Part shown: positions 24,801 to 35,698 of the stretch, one piece after another | Layout: each line of letters starts with the position of its first letter | How positions within the stretch are numbered: the first letter of the stretch is position 1 | Assembly (NCBI GenBank): GCA_003864495.1 | Contig: ML133413.1 | Location: forward strand, 62,001 to 126,000 | Source of the DNA: Nemopilema nomurai | Taxonomy: Eukaryota; Cnidaria; Scyphozoa; Rhizostomeae; Rhizostomatidae | DNA length: 64,000 nt | Reading direction: 5' to 3' | Notes under the pieces: model-generated | Database searches by the model: none | The model's input: only the letters and a program-made list of their open reading frames with translations | What the model was told of the DNA's origin: nothing | Made by a program: the position numbers and the translations under genes

Positions 24801-27800
24801 GACTTCATCCACAATATTATCGTCAAGTCTAATGAATTCTTCATATTTCCCATCACGGACTGAAGCAGGGTCATTTGTGCCGCTTTCCGTGCCTGGATAG
24901 ACGAAGACGCTAGAAAAAACACAGAAAAAATTGGAAAGAGACATTTTCAAAACCTAAGCGTTGTAAACTGATGATGGTTTGAGGAGCAGGCGTGTGTGGT
25001 TCATTGGAAGTTTTTCTCCTGCTTCACATGCGTTTTTGTCACTTTCATACTGTGTGTTATTTTGTGTTTTGTTTAAACCTCATGTCTATTCTATAGAAGT
25101 CTCAACATAAACAAAGATATTCGCAAACACGTTTCTGATGCTAAGCTGTATATCACGAGCTTTTCCGAGCATTTAAAAATCGTATCCTATATAAAGCGAT
25201 TCTTTATAAACGTTTATACTAAAAACAAGAACCCATGTCTCTGAGTCATCTATTGGATAAAAGTTGCTTGAAGTTCAGACATAGGCAAATATAAGTCATG
25301 TTAATGGTAACAAGTTCTTTTCCTACGGAAACAGATATTTGCAACTCGCAATTTGCAAGCTGCCTCACAAAGTGAGAAAGAAACTCTATGTCAGTTATGC
25401 TCACACGCATTTAAAACTGAGCAAAAATACACCTCATAGGCTTAATAATTTTTTTCCTAACATTGATCCACAACTCAGTATATACTAAGCAAGTATCACT
25501 GTGATTTCTGAAGTGTTCAAGTGAAAGATGCAGTTGCAAAATGATTTTTTGAGAGCAATTTTTGATATTAACAAAGCCAAAAAACTTTTCTATGGATTAC
25601 CTGGAATCACCATGGCATACAATAAAGCCAAGCTTGTTTGCATGCTTCATTAACAAATGCGAGTTAATGAATACCATCAAGCTCTCCAGACAGTGTGTAA
25701 AAGACTCCTATGGCAAAAAAACATTTTTAAGGGAAAGATTAAAAAAAGTACCAATGATACAAACTAAAAGACTGAATTTCTTTTATAGTTTGTTTGAAAA
25801 TGTAAAAGCAAAAAACAGCAGTTGCAGACACTTGGTTTTTTTAGGGAAGTGGTGGGGTGGTTGGGCAAAATTCGCAACCACATCCTTCAGTTTAGAATAA
25901 AATTGAAGCAAAATGAAGATCAATGGCACTTGCACGGTATTGTACTGTTTTGGCTTGTGCTGCATTATGATAATAAAACTTGAGAATAAAAGTTCCACCC
26001 CGTGGAAACATGTGATACAACACCTTTTTCCCCTATGAAAGAGGTGCAGCCTGTTGATGTGCATCCGTAGGCACATTTTTCTAATTTCAAATGATCTCTT
26101 AATTCCAAATCAATATTTAACACAAATAGGGATCCGTATTTATGAAAGAGTTCTTATGGAAATAATGTCCAATAGCCCGAGTGTACTCATCAGGTAGAAG
26201 ACCTAAAGGAAGCAGTGATTTCAGCACACTGCTTCTACCTCACAGCCTCACATGATGGGTTCCCGCCAAAATTTGAACAACCGATTTGGGGGCTTTAGAA
26301 ACGCCTACTGGTGAAAATGTTTTGCAGACATGTTCAGATAACCATTTCTAACAGATTTTAAAAGAAATAATGGGTACCAAATTTGGTGGCAATCCTGCAG
26401 AAAATGTTTTGAAGTCTCATTTTAATTTAATTTTTTATGTTTGGTAATTGATAGATCATCATGATTGAAGTTGTGTCACATCTATTGACAATGTCCGTTG
26501 TGGCGTAAATTAAAACAAAATTCATGCAACTGTTGCTGGCCTTTACTATTTCTGAAAAAATGTGAAATCAAAAACCTGCTCAAAACATATTGTACTTCAA
26601 GAAGTTTCTTTGACAGTATTTGTTTTTCCTTGGCAACACAACATAGTCTTGCTAGGCAAGAAAATAAAATTGATGATGATTAAACAATGTTTCATTGTAT
26701 CTACTCTAGTCGAAAAAGGCTGGTTGTTTGTTGTCTGCCAACCACCAAGTAAAAACAAATATACCTATGAGAACAAGACCATGGATCATAAAATAGTATT
26801 TGAACATATTCATTGTTTGAAAAGGAATGCATTTTTCATATACAGAAGCCAGCATAATTTACATGAGAATCAGTGCACTTTTAGGTCAAAGGTATTGATC
26901 ATCAAACACCATCTAAGACATATATAGTTTGTTATTACCGCTCTACATACACTGGGAGTTACACTCCCTATACCATAGAACCAAATTGACTAAGGCTTTC
27001 AACAAAGCTATAACTTCATCAAGCAATGAGCAAAAATGCAGTTAATAAACCTAGGTCAGTCCTACAAATAAAGACCTAAAAAAGCATATGAATAAAGGTG
27101 GTTGATATTGTATGACAAAAATCTGAAATCTCCTATGAAAACCAGGAGCAAATATGCTAGAAAGCTATCACTCCAAATGCAACCTTCAAGTAAGAAAACT
27201 TGGTGCATCACTAGCTCTAATGCATCATGACTTTGTGACACCTTAGAAAAGGACAAAAAGCTGTCAAACAGACTTATTTTTTGAGGCACTGTGACATACA
27301 CTACACAGTTTCTGTACAAGCCAGTATTTGAATTTGTGATTAAGACTTGTGATACAGCATATAAACAAACCTCTTTCTTTGCACCAGAGTCATGCTTGCT
27401 CCACCATGCTGGATTAATATCGAAAATAGTGACCAGCAAGCTGGAAGAGTCATCTGTTAAGGAAAAAAATATTTAAATAAAAGGTAAAACCTTATAACAG
27501 TTAACAGATACCCCAACAACAAATTGAAGTTCTGGCTTTCATTGACGAACATAGCTGCATACATTTTAAAGCAACACCTTCAAATGTTTGAGACAATAAA
27601 ATATGGTGGTTTGCCATACAACACCCTTGGTCGCTTAAATTAACTTAGAAAAAATTCCTAGACCTTAAGTATTCAAATGGACTTTTTAACGAGGATTTTT
27701 CTAATAGATAAAACAATAAGGAAAGAGTTTGCCAATCTTCAAAATTTATTATTTAGAACCTCCTCTAAAATGTCGTTTATAGGTATATAAAAAAAACTAT

Positions 27801-28054
27801 GCAATCTAATGTACAACTATTGACAATAAAATAGAGAAATATTTCTTTTAAAACTACCAGTTAAAAGAATAACCTGCAAAAACAAATCAAAGGAATGTCG
27901 TGTACAATTAATCAATCATCGGCGGAATTGATCATGAAATGAAAATAAGGGCGTTCCAAGACAACATAGCGCGTACGTTTACTAAGACATTATCCCGAAA
28001 AATGTATCATTTCTTATGATAAGAGCAAAATGAATTAAAATTACCATCATCCAT
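12858..28054 (-). CDS. GTF2H3: TFIIH core subunit 3 (p34/Tfb4)
   Basis: Structural subunit of TFIIH in nuclear transcription initiation and nucleotide excision repair. Exons in transcript order: 28054-28045, 27453-27385 (alternative end 27371), 27288-27242, one exon not found, 24909-24773, 24608-24543, 24182-24153, 23753-23725, 23412-23338, 22712-22659, 22241-22173, 21143-21008, 13261-13225, 12918-12858. Start [21 protein letters not shown] gives the first von Willebrand A strand. Later blocks are [48 protein letters not shown] and [12 protein letters not shown]. The C4 zinc module runs [29 protein letters not shown], and the tail is [19 protein letters not shown]. Found exons give about 273 aa; human has 308. 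The missing piece, about 21-23 residues around the conserved NKLAVIAS strand, should lie between 24910 and 27241. The 13-kb 3' stretch contains a nested gene. Confidence 0.93.
14535..14720 (+). repeat. Diverged dispersed repeat, copy B
   Basis: In the GTF2H3 giant intron. Same ordered blocks as 10409-10600, around 75% alike by eye across the best 55 bases (14571-14630). Both copies are non-coding in every frame. Confidence 0.45.
17530..19040 (+). CDS. DEG/ENaC-type sodium channel, intronless, with a one-base frame break
   Basis: Trimeric, amiloride-sensitive-type cation channel subunit of the plasma membrane (ENaC/ASIC/HyNaC superfamily). Allowing for one missing base it is 503 aa, the usual family length. 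From the ATG at 17530: conserved gating motif HG at residues 61-62 ([10 protein letters not shown]), first transmembrane helix about 73-95, post-helix LPAITVCD at 119-126, extracellular GHCFTFN, N-glycosylation sequons and many cysteines. The C-terminal second helix follows [16 protein letters not shown] with the GAS selectivity filter. Frame 1 stops at 18139-18141, while homology continues in frame 3 from about 18108. The break is at CACCTTTCGGGG (18103-18114), where one extra T would rejoin the frames. TTCTAG just before the ATG could be a 5' UTR intron acceptor. It lies inside a GTF2H3 intron on the opposite strand. Paralogue assignment is open. Confidence 0.88.
20733..20942 (+). repeat. 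Direct repeat pair, 35 bp
   Basis: A 35-base segment beginning GCTGTCGATCTCTGCCTACT occurs at 20733-20767 and 20908-20942 with one mismatch (G/C), 175 bases apart, just downstream (in plus coordinates, before) of the GTF2H3 zinc-finger exon. The two copies sit in different reading frames, so this is not a coding repeat. It could be the ends of a small element or a local duplication. Confidence 0.7.
21679..21734 (+). repeat. Tandem octamer repeat (CATCACTA)7
   Basis: Seven consecutive 8-bp units CATCACTA, the sixth ending in T instead of A. Lies in the GTF2H3 intron 21144-22172. Ordinary microsatellite-like slippage array. Confidence 0.95.
24910..27241 (-). other. GTF2H3 intron interval with one exon unlocated
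   Basis: The flanking exons end in phase 0 (27242) and begin needing two bases from upstream (24909), so a missing exon of length 3n+2, near 62-71 nt, must be here. I scanned for the NKLAVIAS-like strand and did not find a convincing match. Around 26150-26400 is a stretch with short coding-like fragments on the minus strand that may be transposon debris. Confidence 0.5.
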
Positions 28055-28234
28055 GCTTCAGGCCTGTAATTATAGAGTCCATAAATAATGAAGGACCGAG
28101 GAATATGTATCAGCCACTGATCTAGTGGTATCAACACGTGAAACTACAACAACAAATGAGAATACTTGCCATGTTGTGAATACCTCGTTTTGGATATCAA
28201 CCTCGTTTAGCTGAAGAAAATTCTTTTTAGAAAT
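28055..28234. promoter_or_regulatory. Shared divergent promoter region GTF2H3/GPATCH4
   Basis: 180 bp separate the two outward-facing start codons, the tightest head-to-head pair in the window. No TATA box is apparent. It must hold both transcription starts, so the two genes are probably co-expressed. Confidence 0.6.
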
Positions 28235-29587
28235 ATGGCTGCATCGTTCGCTGTGGAAAATGAAAAGGATGTTGCGATCCGAAGTCAAATGACAAAATTC
28301 GGATGGTTAGAAGGAAAAGGCCTTGGTAAGAAAGAACAGGGAAGAAAGGAAGCAATTAAGGTTTCTTTGAAGAATAACAAAAATGGCCTAGGACTGGATC
28401 CAAGTGAGCAGTTTGTTTTTCATTGGTGGGATCACGTGTTCAATAAAGTCGCAAGCAGTATCAAAATAGAAGAGAGTGGAGATGAGGTACGGAACGTCTT
28501 TGGCTTGATGATGTCTTCGAAGAAGAATTGGTGTTTTGATTTTTTTTCCATTGACCCCAATGATTTAACCAAAATTTTGGTTGGACATGCATCTGATTAC
28601 ATAATTTAATTTCAACGCTATAAAAAATTTAAGCCCTGTGCATGTTTTTCTGTAAGCTTTCAAGAAAGTGACCATGAGTAATTTCTTGTTGTTTTGAAGT
28701 TGGTCAAAGTTGAACAACAACCCCTCAAATATATACTGTTTTTATCATAACAGGTAACCATTTCAAAGCATAAAGGTGATCAGCTTGCAGGACCTGTTAG
28801 CAGTAAGAGACCATCAAATGCAGCTAAAGGAAAGGAATTGTTGTATGGACGGTTTGTCAGGAGTGAAACCACTGTGGTTGGTGGCGAATTGGTAGGCACT
28901 GCTGACAAGCATTCTGAAAGCAGTGATGAAAGTGATGGAGAAAAAGACTTCTCTAACGCAGACACACTTGAAAAGGCATTCAGAATATCTGGTGGGATGA
29001 CAGCACACAAGGCAGCTAGGCATGGTCATCAGTTGAATGGAAAATTAAAAAGACTTCAAGATCAGGAAGGTGCTTCATCAGATCATAATAGCAGCTCATC
29101 AAACCTTGCTAAGGAAGACTGTGTAGTGAAACAAAAGAAAAATAAACGGAAAAGTAAAGATAAAAAGTTAATTTCAACTGAAGATATTGCTGGTGAGCTG
29201 CAAAATGATGTACAAGATGAGCTGTCAAAAGAATGCATGGTTGATAGGCTTCTCTTGAAGAAGAAAAAACCTAGTGAAAATGTAAATGAGCATGTTTGTA
29301 CAGAGTCTAGTGATAGAAAGCCTTCTTCAAAAATTGGGAAAGATGTTGATAGTTCAAAAAGAAAAAGAAAAGGAAAATCTGAAAAGGATGCACTTTGTTT
29401 AAAGGGCTCTGTTGATACTGAATGTGGGACTGTGGTTGACAAAGGTACTAAAAAGAAGAAGAAGAAAAGAAAGCGAAACTCTTCATGTGAAGAAATGAAA
29501 GGACTGGCAGATATAGCAGCTAATCAAGTTGAAGGCCAAAAACGAAAGAAAAAGAAGAAAGAGAAGAGGAAGAAAACAGAATGTTAA
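28235..29587 (+). CDS. GPATCH4: G-patch domain-containing protein 4
   Basis: Nucleolar RNA-associated G-patch protein; G-patch domains generally activate DEAH-box helicases. Two exons, 28235-28486 and 28754-29587, joined in phase 0, give 361 aa. The G-patch spans roughly residues 15-55 (GWLEGKGLGKKEQGRKEAIK then KNGLG), followed by the family block FVFHWWDHVFNK. Exon 2 carries LLYGRFVRSETT and, near residue 160, MTAHKAARHGHQLNGKLKRL, which matches GPATCH4 and separates it from PINX1. The C-terminal half is a Lys/Glu-rich disordered tail ending in runs of KKKK typical of nucleolar retention signals. If the 267-bp intron is retained, the frame stops at 28609, giving a 124-aa form that keeps the G-patch. 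Divergent from GTF2H3. Confidence 0.94.
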
Positions 29588-30617
29588 CATAATTGTTGTC
29601 GAGGAAGGGAAGCTCTGTACCCATTGAGTTATGATTCTTTTTAGAACCTTTTCTCTGTTTACTTTTCTTGCAATATGATAGAAAGGCAATAACCTAGTAA
29701 TTTTACTGCTTTTTTGTTGACTTATTGAAAACTTGATATGGAAGCAAAACTTTTATGTAGCACATTGATTTGCTTTTAATATGATGGTAAAGTTCCATGT
29801 TGGAAGCTTTGACAGGTTTTTGAAGTTTTTGTTGACAGGTATTATATTTCTCTCAGAAATAGAGATTGATAGCCCATGAATAAATTCTCTGTCTAAAATG
29901 CATCAGTTTAAGGGTCAGGCCTAACTATTGCATTGTCTTGAAATTTATTTGTTTAACTCCAGTTTAATAGCTTGGTAAGGTTGCTTTTTTGCCATACATC
30001 TAGAAACGGTCCACTCATTACAACTGACCTGGTTATAGCTCATTCCATAAAACTCCCAGCAAAGTCTGTTTTCTGGTGGAAGAACACATTTATGGCAATG
30101 CTCTTTGCTGATTTCAAGGTCCTCAATAACGTTTATCAAAATACTTGTTGTTAAACTCAACTATTCTGTTGAAAGATTCAACAAATTTTATATTGTTTCT
30201 CCTAAAAAGAATTGAGCTTTCGGGCCATACCTTAATGGCAACACACTATAACAGGGCCTCCGACTAAGGGGGGGCCATGGCCCCCTCACTTTTTTGTAAA
30301 ACAATAGAGCTTTTTAAACATCTTTTGTTATAATTGTTAAAATCTCCTTTGGCCCCTCCACTTTCCAACCTGCGTCGGAGCCCATGTTTAATAACTAGCT
30401 AAACATTTTGATAGAAGAATAGGCATTTGCTGTTTCACTCTGTGGGCGCTGGTGTCTTACCACCTCTAAATGTACCTAAGCGAGACTTTTCCCCAGAACG
30501 AGATTGATCACATTGGGCCTACTTTTTTAAGGTGTTGCAACGAAACTCATGTTCTTGTTAGTTTTCTATTCAAAAATGAAAATATAACTACTTCTCAATC
30601 GGACAGAGTGGTGCAAA
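29588..30617. other. Intergenic region GPATCH4 to NTPase-TPR gene
   Basis: No gene seen. Contains the GPATCH4 3' UTR and the inverted-repeat element at 30254-30383. The start of the next gene at 30618 follows directly. Confidence 0.6.
30254..30383. mobile_element. Short inverted-repeat element (MITE-like, about 130 bp)
   Basis: Left end GGGCCTCCGACTAAGG (30254-30269) is mirrored by right end CCTGCGTCGGAGCCC (30369-30383). Just inside the left end is the palindrome GGGGGCCATGGCCCCC. The body is AT-rich and non-coding. Such short G/C-ended elements without coding capacity are typical of MITEs; the superfamily was not identified. Confidence 0.6.
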
Positions 30618-33600
30618 ATGCGGCTTGTTGCGCCCTTCAGTTGGATCCGTACTCAGAAGGTGCCAAACCTTGGCCCATCATGCGTGCAAGCGGTGCACAC
30701 AGCGACAGCAACTTCACTTTTTGCAAGAACCAGAAGCACCAGAACGATTACGACAATCAAAGCAAATTGTTCATTTTATAAACCAAAGCACAGGCATGGC
30801 ATTGTTCCTGGTTCTCGTGTAAGGAGACATTATAGTCAAAATATAGAAGACGGCACTCAGTCACTAACCTTCATGGAGAAAGTTAAGAAGTTCTGGAACG
30901 GGCCTACATTCAAATATTGGTTTATTGGAGTCACTGGATTCTCAACCTGGCTTGCCTATTATAGTCTTAATTCATACAAGAGCACAAGAGTAAATGTCAA
31001 CCTGCCATTAGTTATGCCCAATCATTTGATAATTGAGCGGGAAAATGAAATAGCTGAGGCTTTTAAGTGCATCCGAGATGCAGTACCTGTTGGGAATAAG
31101 GTTAAATGCATTGCAATAAGTGGACCAACTGGCTCAGGTAAAAGTATTATTGCAAAGTCTGTGGTAGAGAGACTGATGACTGAGATTGACTGGAATCCAT
31201 TAGGGCTCCCAAAGTCCCATGTTAGCGTATCTTTAAGTGGTGAAAATCTGAGAAACTTTTACCTATCATTGCAAGCTTTTGCTGCCAAGATGAAAGTTAG
31301 ACCATCAGAAATCAAGGAAAAAGTAGAGGCTTCAACTGAACCAAACTCATGCATTAGTAAATGCATGGCTATTATTGATGTTTTGAAAGAGAAGCTTGAG
31401 AAACATCCAAACTGGGTTTTTGTGGTTGATAACTTGCAGCAAGGGACATCTGAAGAAGTGGCAAGAGTTCTGCAGGACTCGTTTCTCGACCCCAGTGTTG
31501 CAGAATCCTGGAGCAAAGGAACATTGATTATAACTTCAGATGGATTCAATCTTGGAATGATACAGGGAATAAAACAATTCAAAATGGAACCAAGGTAACT
31601 ATTCTTATCACATTCCTCAAAAGCAGGCTTAAATTTTTCAATTTTTGTTCATTCTGCTAAAGGTTACCTTTAGAGGATGCAGAACAAAGTTTTTTATGTG
31701 TAGCTACTAATTTACTTCAACTTGTGTTGTATCTGGTCTTGAGTTATAGGATACTCTCAATACCAACTAAAATGCTTCTGTAAGCTTTGTTGGGCTTCTT
31801 CTTGTGATGTTGAATATAAAATGATGCACATACTGACATTCTAGCAAAAAATATGGTGATTGGTTGTTGCTTTGAGTCTCTTATAATCGCCCTAGACAAT
31901 GTATTATTTAGTATGCTTCTCTTATGGGAAGGTGCACTTTGGTGTACATTAGCAACAATGCCTGAGAATTTTGATATCATAGGCCTGAACGTATTTTCAA
32001 TGCAATGAGTAGGGGCTAATTCTTTTTTGATACCTTTCCTTTTTATTATTTCCAAAAATATGTGGCCAGATAGATTGGACAAAGTAATTCATGTTGAAAC
32101 TGTGGATCTGAATCATAAACAGCCTAATGTTTCAATCAAGGAAAAACCCTATCTAGAATTTTTAATCTAAAAATCTCCTTAGAATTGTTGCTAGTTGACT
32201 TTTATATGCACCAGTTAGATTTTAAGTGGCAATTTACAAGCATTGTCTATACCTAATTAAGACTAAACCTGTTTTATTAATGTTAGAAGTCTTATGCACT
32301 TGCAAGATCTTGTTTTCTGTCCATAGATTGTCAGAGGCAGATGCAACTAAGCTTCTTAAAGATATGATCAATATTGATGATAGTTCATTTGAAACTTCAC
32401 CTGCTACAAAGTCATTATTGAAGAGACTGGCATACCATCCAATGGCAACAATATGTGCTGCTATCCTGCTCAGAGAAAAGCTTAAGGAAAATAAAGTCAA
32501 AAGTATTGATGGTATTCTTAGAGAACTAGTTATTGAAATTGCAAACTATGGGGGCCAGGTATTGAAGGACAGTCCACTTGGTCCAAGAGAAGGAGTAGCA
32601 GAGTCGTTAATTATTGCTGAAACAGTCATCGCAATGGCTTTAAAAATGCTGTTAAATAACCAGCCACATTTGAGTGCATCAATTGATCTTGTGTCTGCCT
32701 GCTCACCAAGAACTCCAGTACCATCTGTTTTTATCAGAAGATATCTTTCTCATCCTTCTCTGAAACTGTCAAAACTTGAAAATCCTAATCAATCACATGA
32801 TAGTTTACAGCAGATGTTTAAAGCTGGTTCTGGGACTCAAGATGAAAGCCTTGATCCCAAGGGAAAAGCATGGTCAAATAAAAGTATAACAGAATATGTT
32901 ACTAGTGTTGAAGAATGGTTTTCAGAAATCTGGCAGGCCTTGAAGGAAGTATATAGCTTTTATTATGGCAAGATACCAGAGCCAGCAGTTGATAACAGCA
33001 TCAAAATTCTCCATGATTGTGAGCTTCTGTTGTCTTCCAAACTTCAGCCAGGAGGTAAGATGATAGGTTTAGATAAGAGGCATATATTTTTCAGTTTGAA
33101 ACATTGATTTTCAGATTGAAATTCTTTAAAATATTCCTTTTTTGAATATCTGAGATTGACTTGTGCCATCACTTATGGTTGTATTTGAAGAGTCACCTTA
33201 ACCCTCTCCTCGTCATCAAACTTAAAGTGTATCACTAATATCAAAGTGTATCAAAAAAATGTTGTAATTTGATTTGATCCAATTCTCAAATTGTTTTTTA
33301 TAATGGCTTTTTGCCAACCATGTGTATATATATGTGTACATTTGTAGTTTCCAGTGAATAATTTTTTTTAACGTAATAACTATTTAATGTTCTAGAAGTG
33401 GAGTCATATGCAATGCACCCACTGATATATGCAGTTGCCAGACAGCACTACTTGTCAAGGGCAGTACCACTCTTGGAAGCATCCTTCCTGCAAGAAGACA
33501 AGGAGAGGTTCAGTAAACAACCTTGGTTTAAGAAGATGTCCAAATATGATCCAAGCATAAGCTTATTTCAGTACAGGAATGGACAGTCTAAAGAACAGAT

Positions 33601-34570
33601 AAGCTCAGAACAGGCCCCTAAATTTTCCCAGTTATACAACAATGCTTTGATTGATGTAAAATGTGTCCTGGGCGAACCTAATCTGCAATTCAACGAGACA
33701 GATTTTCGATTTTTGACTTCAGAAAGCCAAGTAAAGCATCTACAGTGTCATTTAAACAGGATAATGGGATGTCTCAGTGAAGAAGTGAGAGTGTCAAAGC
33801 AGACCGTGTCAGGTAAAACAGCTACGAAGTACCTGAGTATACACGCAGATTACCTGCGGGAAAATCATGCTCCCGAAATACTGGGAACGGCAGCTCAGAT
33901 AACTGGTTTGTTAACAGCAGCAAAAGTCAAGTCAAGTTTTGAAAACGACTTGGAAAATGCCATAGGCGAAATAGAAAAGGCATTGAAACTAGTCAAGACA
34001 CGTGATCCTGATAATTCTCTGGAGATTGCCAGCATTTTATGTCAGCTTGCAGCAATGTGCAATTCTAAGGAGGGCCACGAAAGTGCACAAAAGTATTTGG
34101 AAGAAGCTGTAGACATCTACGAATCACAAAGGAGAAAGGATGGCGAGTATAAACGACCTTTGGAGCTTGGAAAGGCCCTTGGAGCGCTTGGGGTTATCAA
34201 AGGAACTCTCGGGGAAAGGACAAAAAGCAAAGAATTGATTGAGAGGGGCCTAATGCTACAGCAGACTGGTGCACCTGATCTTGCAGACGAGGCTCAGAGC
34301 AAGCACTTCGGAGGAGAATTCGCAAGCTCGTTGACTGACCTAGGACATGCATATGTCTCGCTGGGAATGCCTTTGTATGGTAAGAAGATTCTCAATTTAT
34401 CCTTGATGGCACACAAGAACATTCATGGTGAGAAACACCCAGAGGTTGTCAGGACATTAACAGTTCTCAGTGTAGCTCATTTGATGGAGGGCCATAACGA
34501 GGAAAGCAAGAAGCTTCGAAAGGAGGCTGGGAAATTGCAATCCCAGCTAAACGCACTTCCTTTATATTAA
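30618..34570 (+). CDS. Mitochondrially targeted STAND-like P-loop NTPase with C-terminal TPR repeats (unnamed)
   Basis: I do not recognise a named orthologue. Three exons, 30618-31594, 32327-33054 and 33396-34570, phases matching, give 959 aa. The first 76 residues contain no Asp or Glu and many Arg/Lys/Ser/Thr, ending RRHYSQN, which fits the mitochondrial R-3 cleavage motif (R-x-Y/S). A hydrophobic segment at about 100-117 (YWFIGVTGFSTWLAYYSL) could be one membrane span. The NTPase core follows: Walker A GPTGSGKS at 169-176, Walker B WVFVVDNL at 266-273 and a sensor-like GTLIITSDG at 301-309, the order seen in NB-ARC/AP-ATPase (STAND) proteins. The middle third is helical and diverged. The C-terminal 250 residues hold helix pairs like kinesin-light-chain TPRs, such as EIASILCQLAAMCNSKEG and HPEVVRTLTVLSVAHLMEGH. 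Similar domain layouts occur in NPHP3-like and NLR-like proteins, but a mitochondrial presequence there is unusual. Confidence 0.85.
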
Positions 34571-35698
34571 TTTTCCCTGTTTGCTTCGATCGTACGCTTC
34601 TGATATATATCCAACCTGAATTGTGCGTGTCTCTCAGGAACAGTTTCTTACCACTTGCGTTAAAAATGCATGAACTCTTAACTAGAGTAAACTGGAATAT
34701 ACGTCTGCCGTTTACGAAATAATAGCTGGAATACATGTTGTTGCTTACGGGTCACTCGTTTGCGCTATTGCAAGTGTCGTATTCTCTATTTTAAGCAGGA
34801 AAGAGCATTGCAAAAGTTTTTCCTTTAATGTCGGACTTTGTGGTAGGCTTATCCACCTTGATACCTAAAAGTCTTTATTGTCTTGCATGTGGGCTCCGTT
34901 CATATGAGAGCTTTGAAACCGTTCAGTGCTAAACCTTTCTGTAGAGGTTCTGATGGAATTTCCCGTTTCGATTTTTGGGACAGTTCTGTGTGTCGAAGTT
35001 TTTAATACGATTTCTCTTTCGACTTAGGTGTATCTTGTGCTTTCGTTTAATGCTAGTAGAAAAATTATGCAATGAAGCAGAGTAGCGAGTAAGTTTGTTA
35101 TCTTGCCACTAGTTTTCAACTTGATAAATTGGCTATTTCTCGCCTGCCTTCCATTTTTGCACAAAAGTGGAACGTAGCTTTGCCTTCTCTGTTACCATTG
35201 CGTAAGCCCGAGACAGATTGTGACTGGTGACTCGAACCAATATTTGCCAAAATATTCCCTGTTTGTATATTTTGGCCTCGACTATATTTTATACCAACTA
35301 TTTTCGTTATCAATACCATGCGTATACAAATTTTGACAAGGCTAAATTTTTCCAACATGTAAATTGTTGATACAAAGTCGTGTGCTATTGAGGCATCACT
35401 TAGCAAAATGTGTGATCATATTTCTTGTTTTTGCTACAATATTCTGTGCTTCAATCAAAGCTGTATGTATTTACTCGAAATTATTTAGTAGCGGGAAATG
35501 GTTTTCATTGCAGCAAAAAATTATTTGTTCCTTCTTCCATATTAGGGAAAGACAACAATAATATCTCTGAAATACGCATGCGCCCTTAGGCCTGATATGG
35601 CGTACGGTAGGAGAAAATTGTCGTGAACGGTGAAAGGAAGGTTAACTTCTGTTACTGTTTACGTTAATTATTATAGAAAATAGCAGTAAATCGGCGTC
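34571..35698. other. Intergenic region NTPase-TPR to GIT
   Basis: No gene supported. Holds the 3' UTR of the NTPase-TPR gene and the 5' region of GIT. Short open frames on both strands (for example 35116-35406 minus) look like chance. Confidence 0.55.

Noticed and set aside
29083..29442. 119-codon minus-strand frame
   Set aside because: Antisense of the Lys/Glu-rich GPATCH4 tail, which naturally leaves the opposite frame open (Phe/Ser/Leu-rich).
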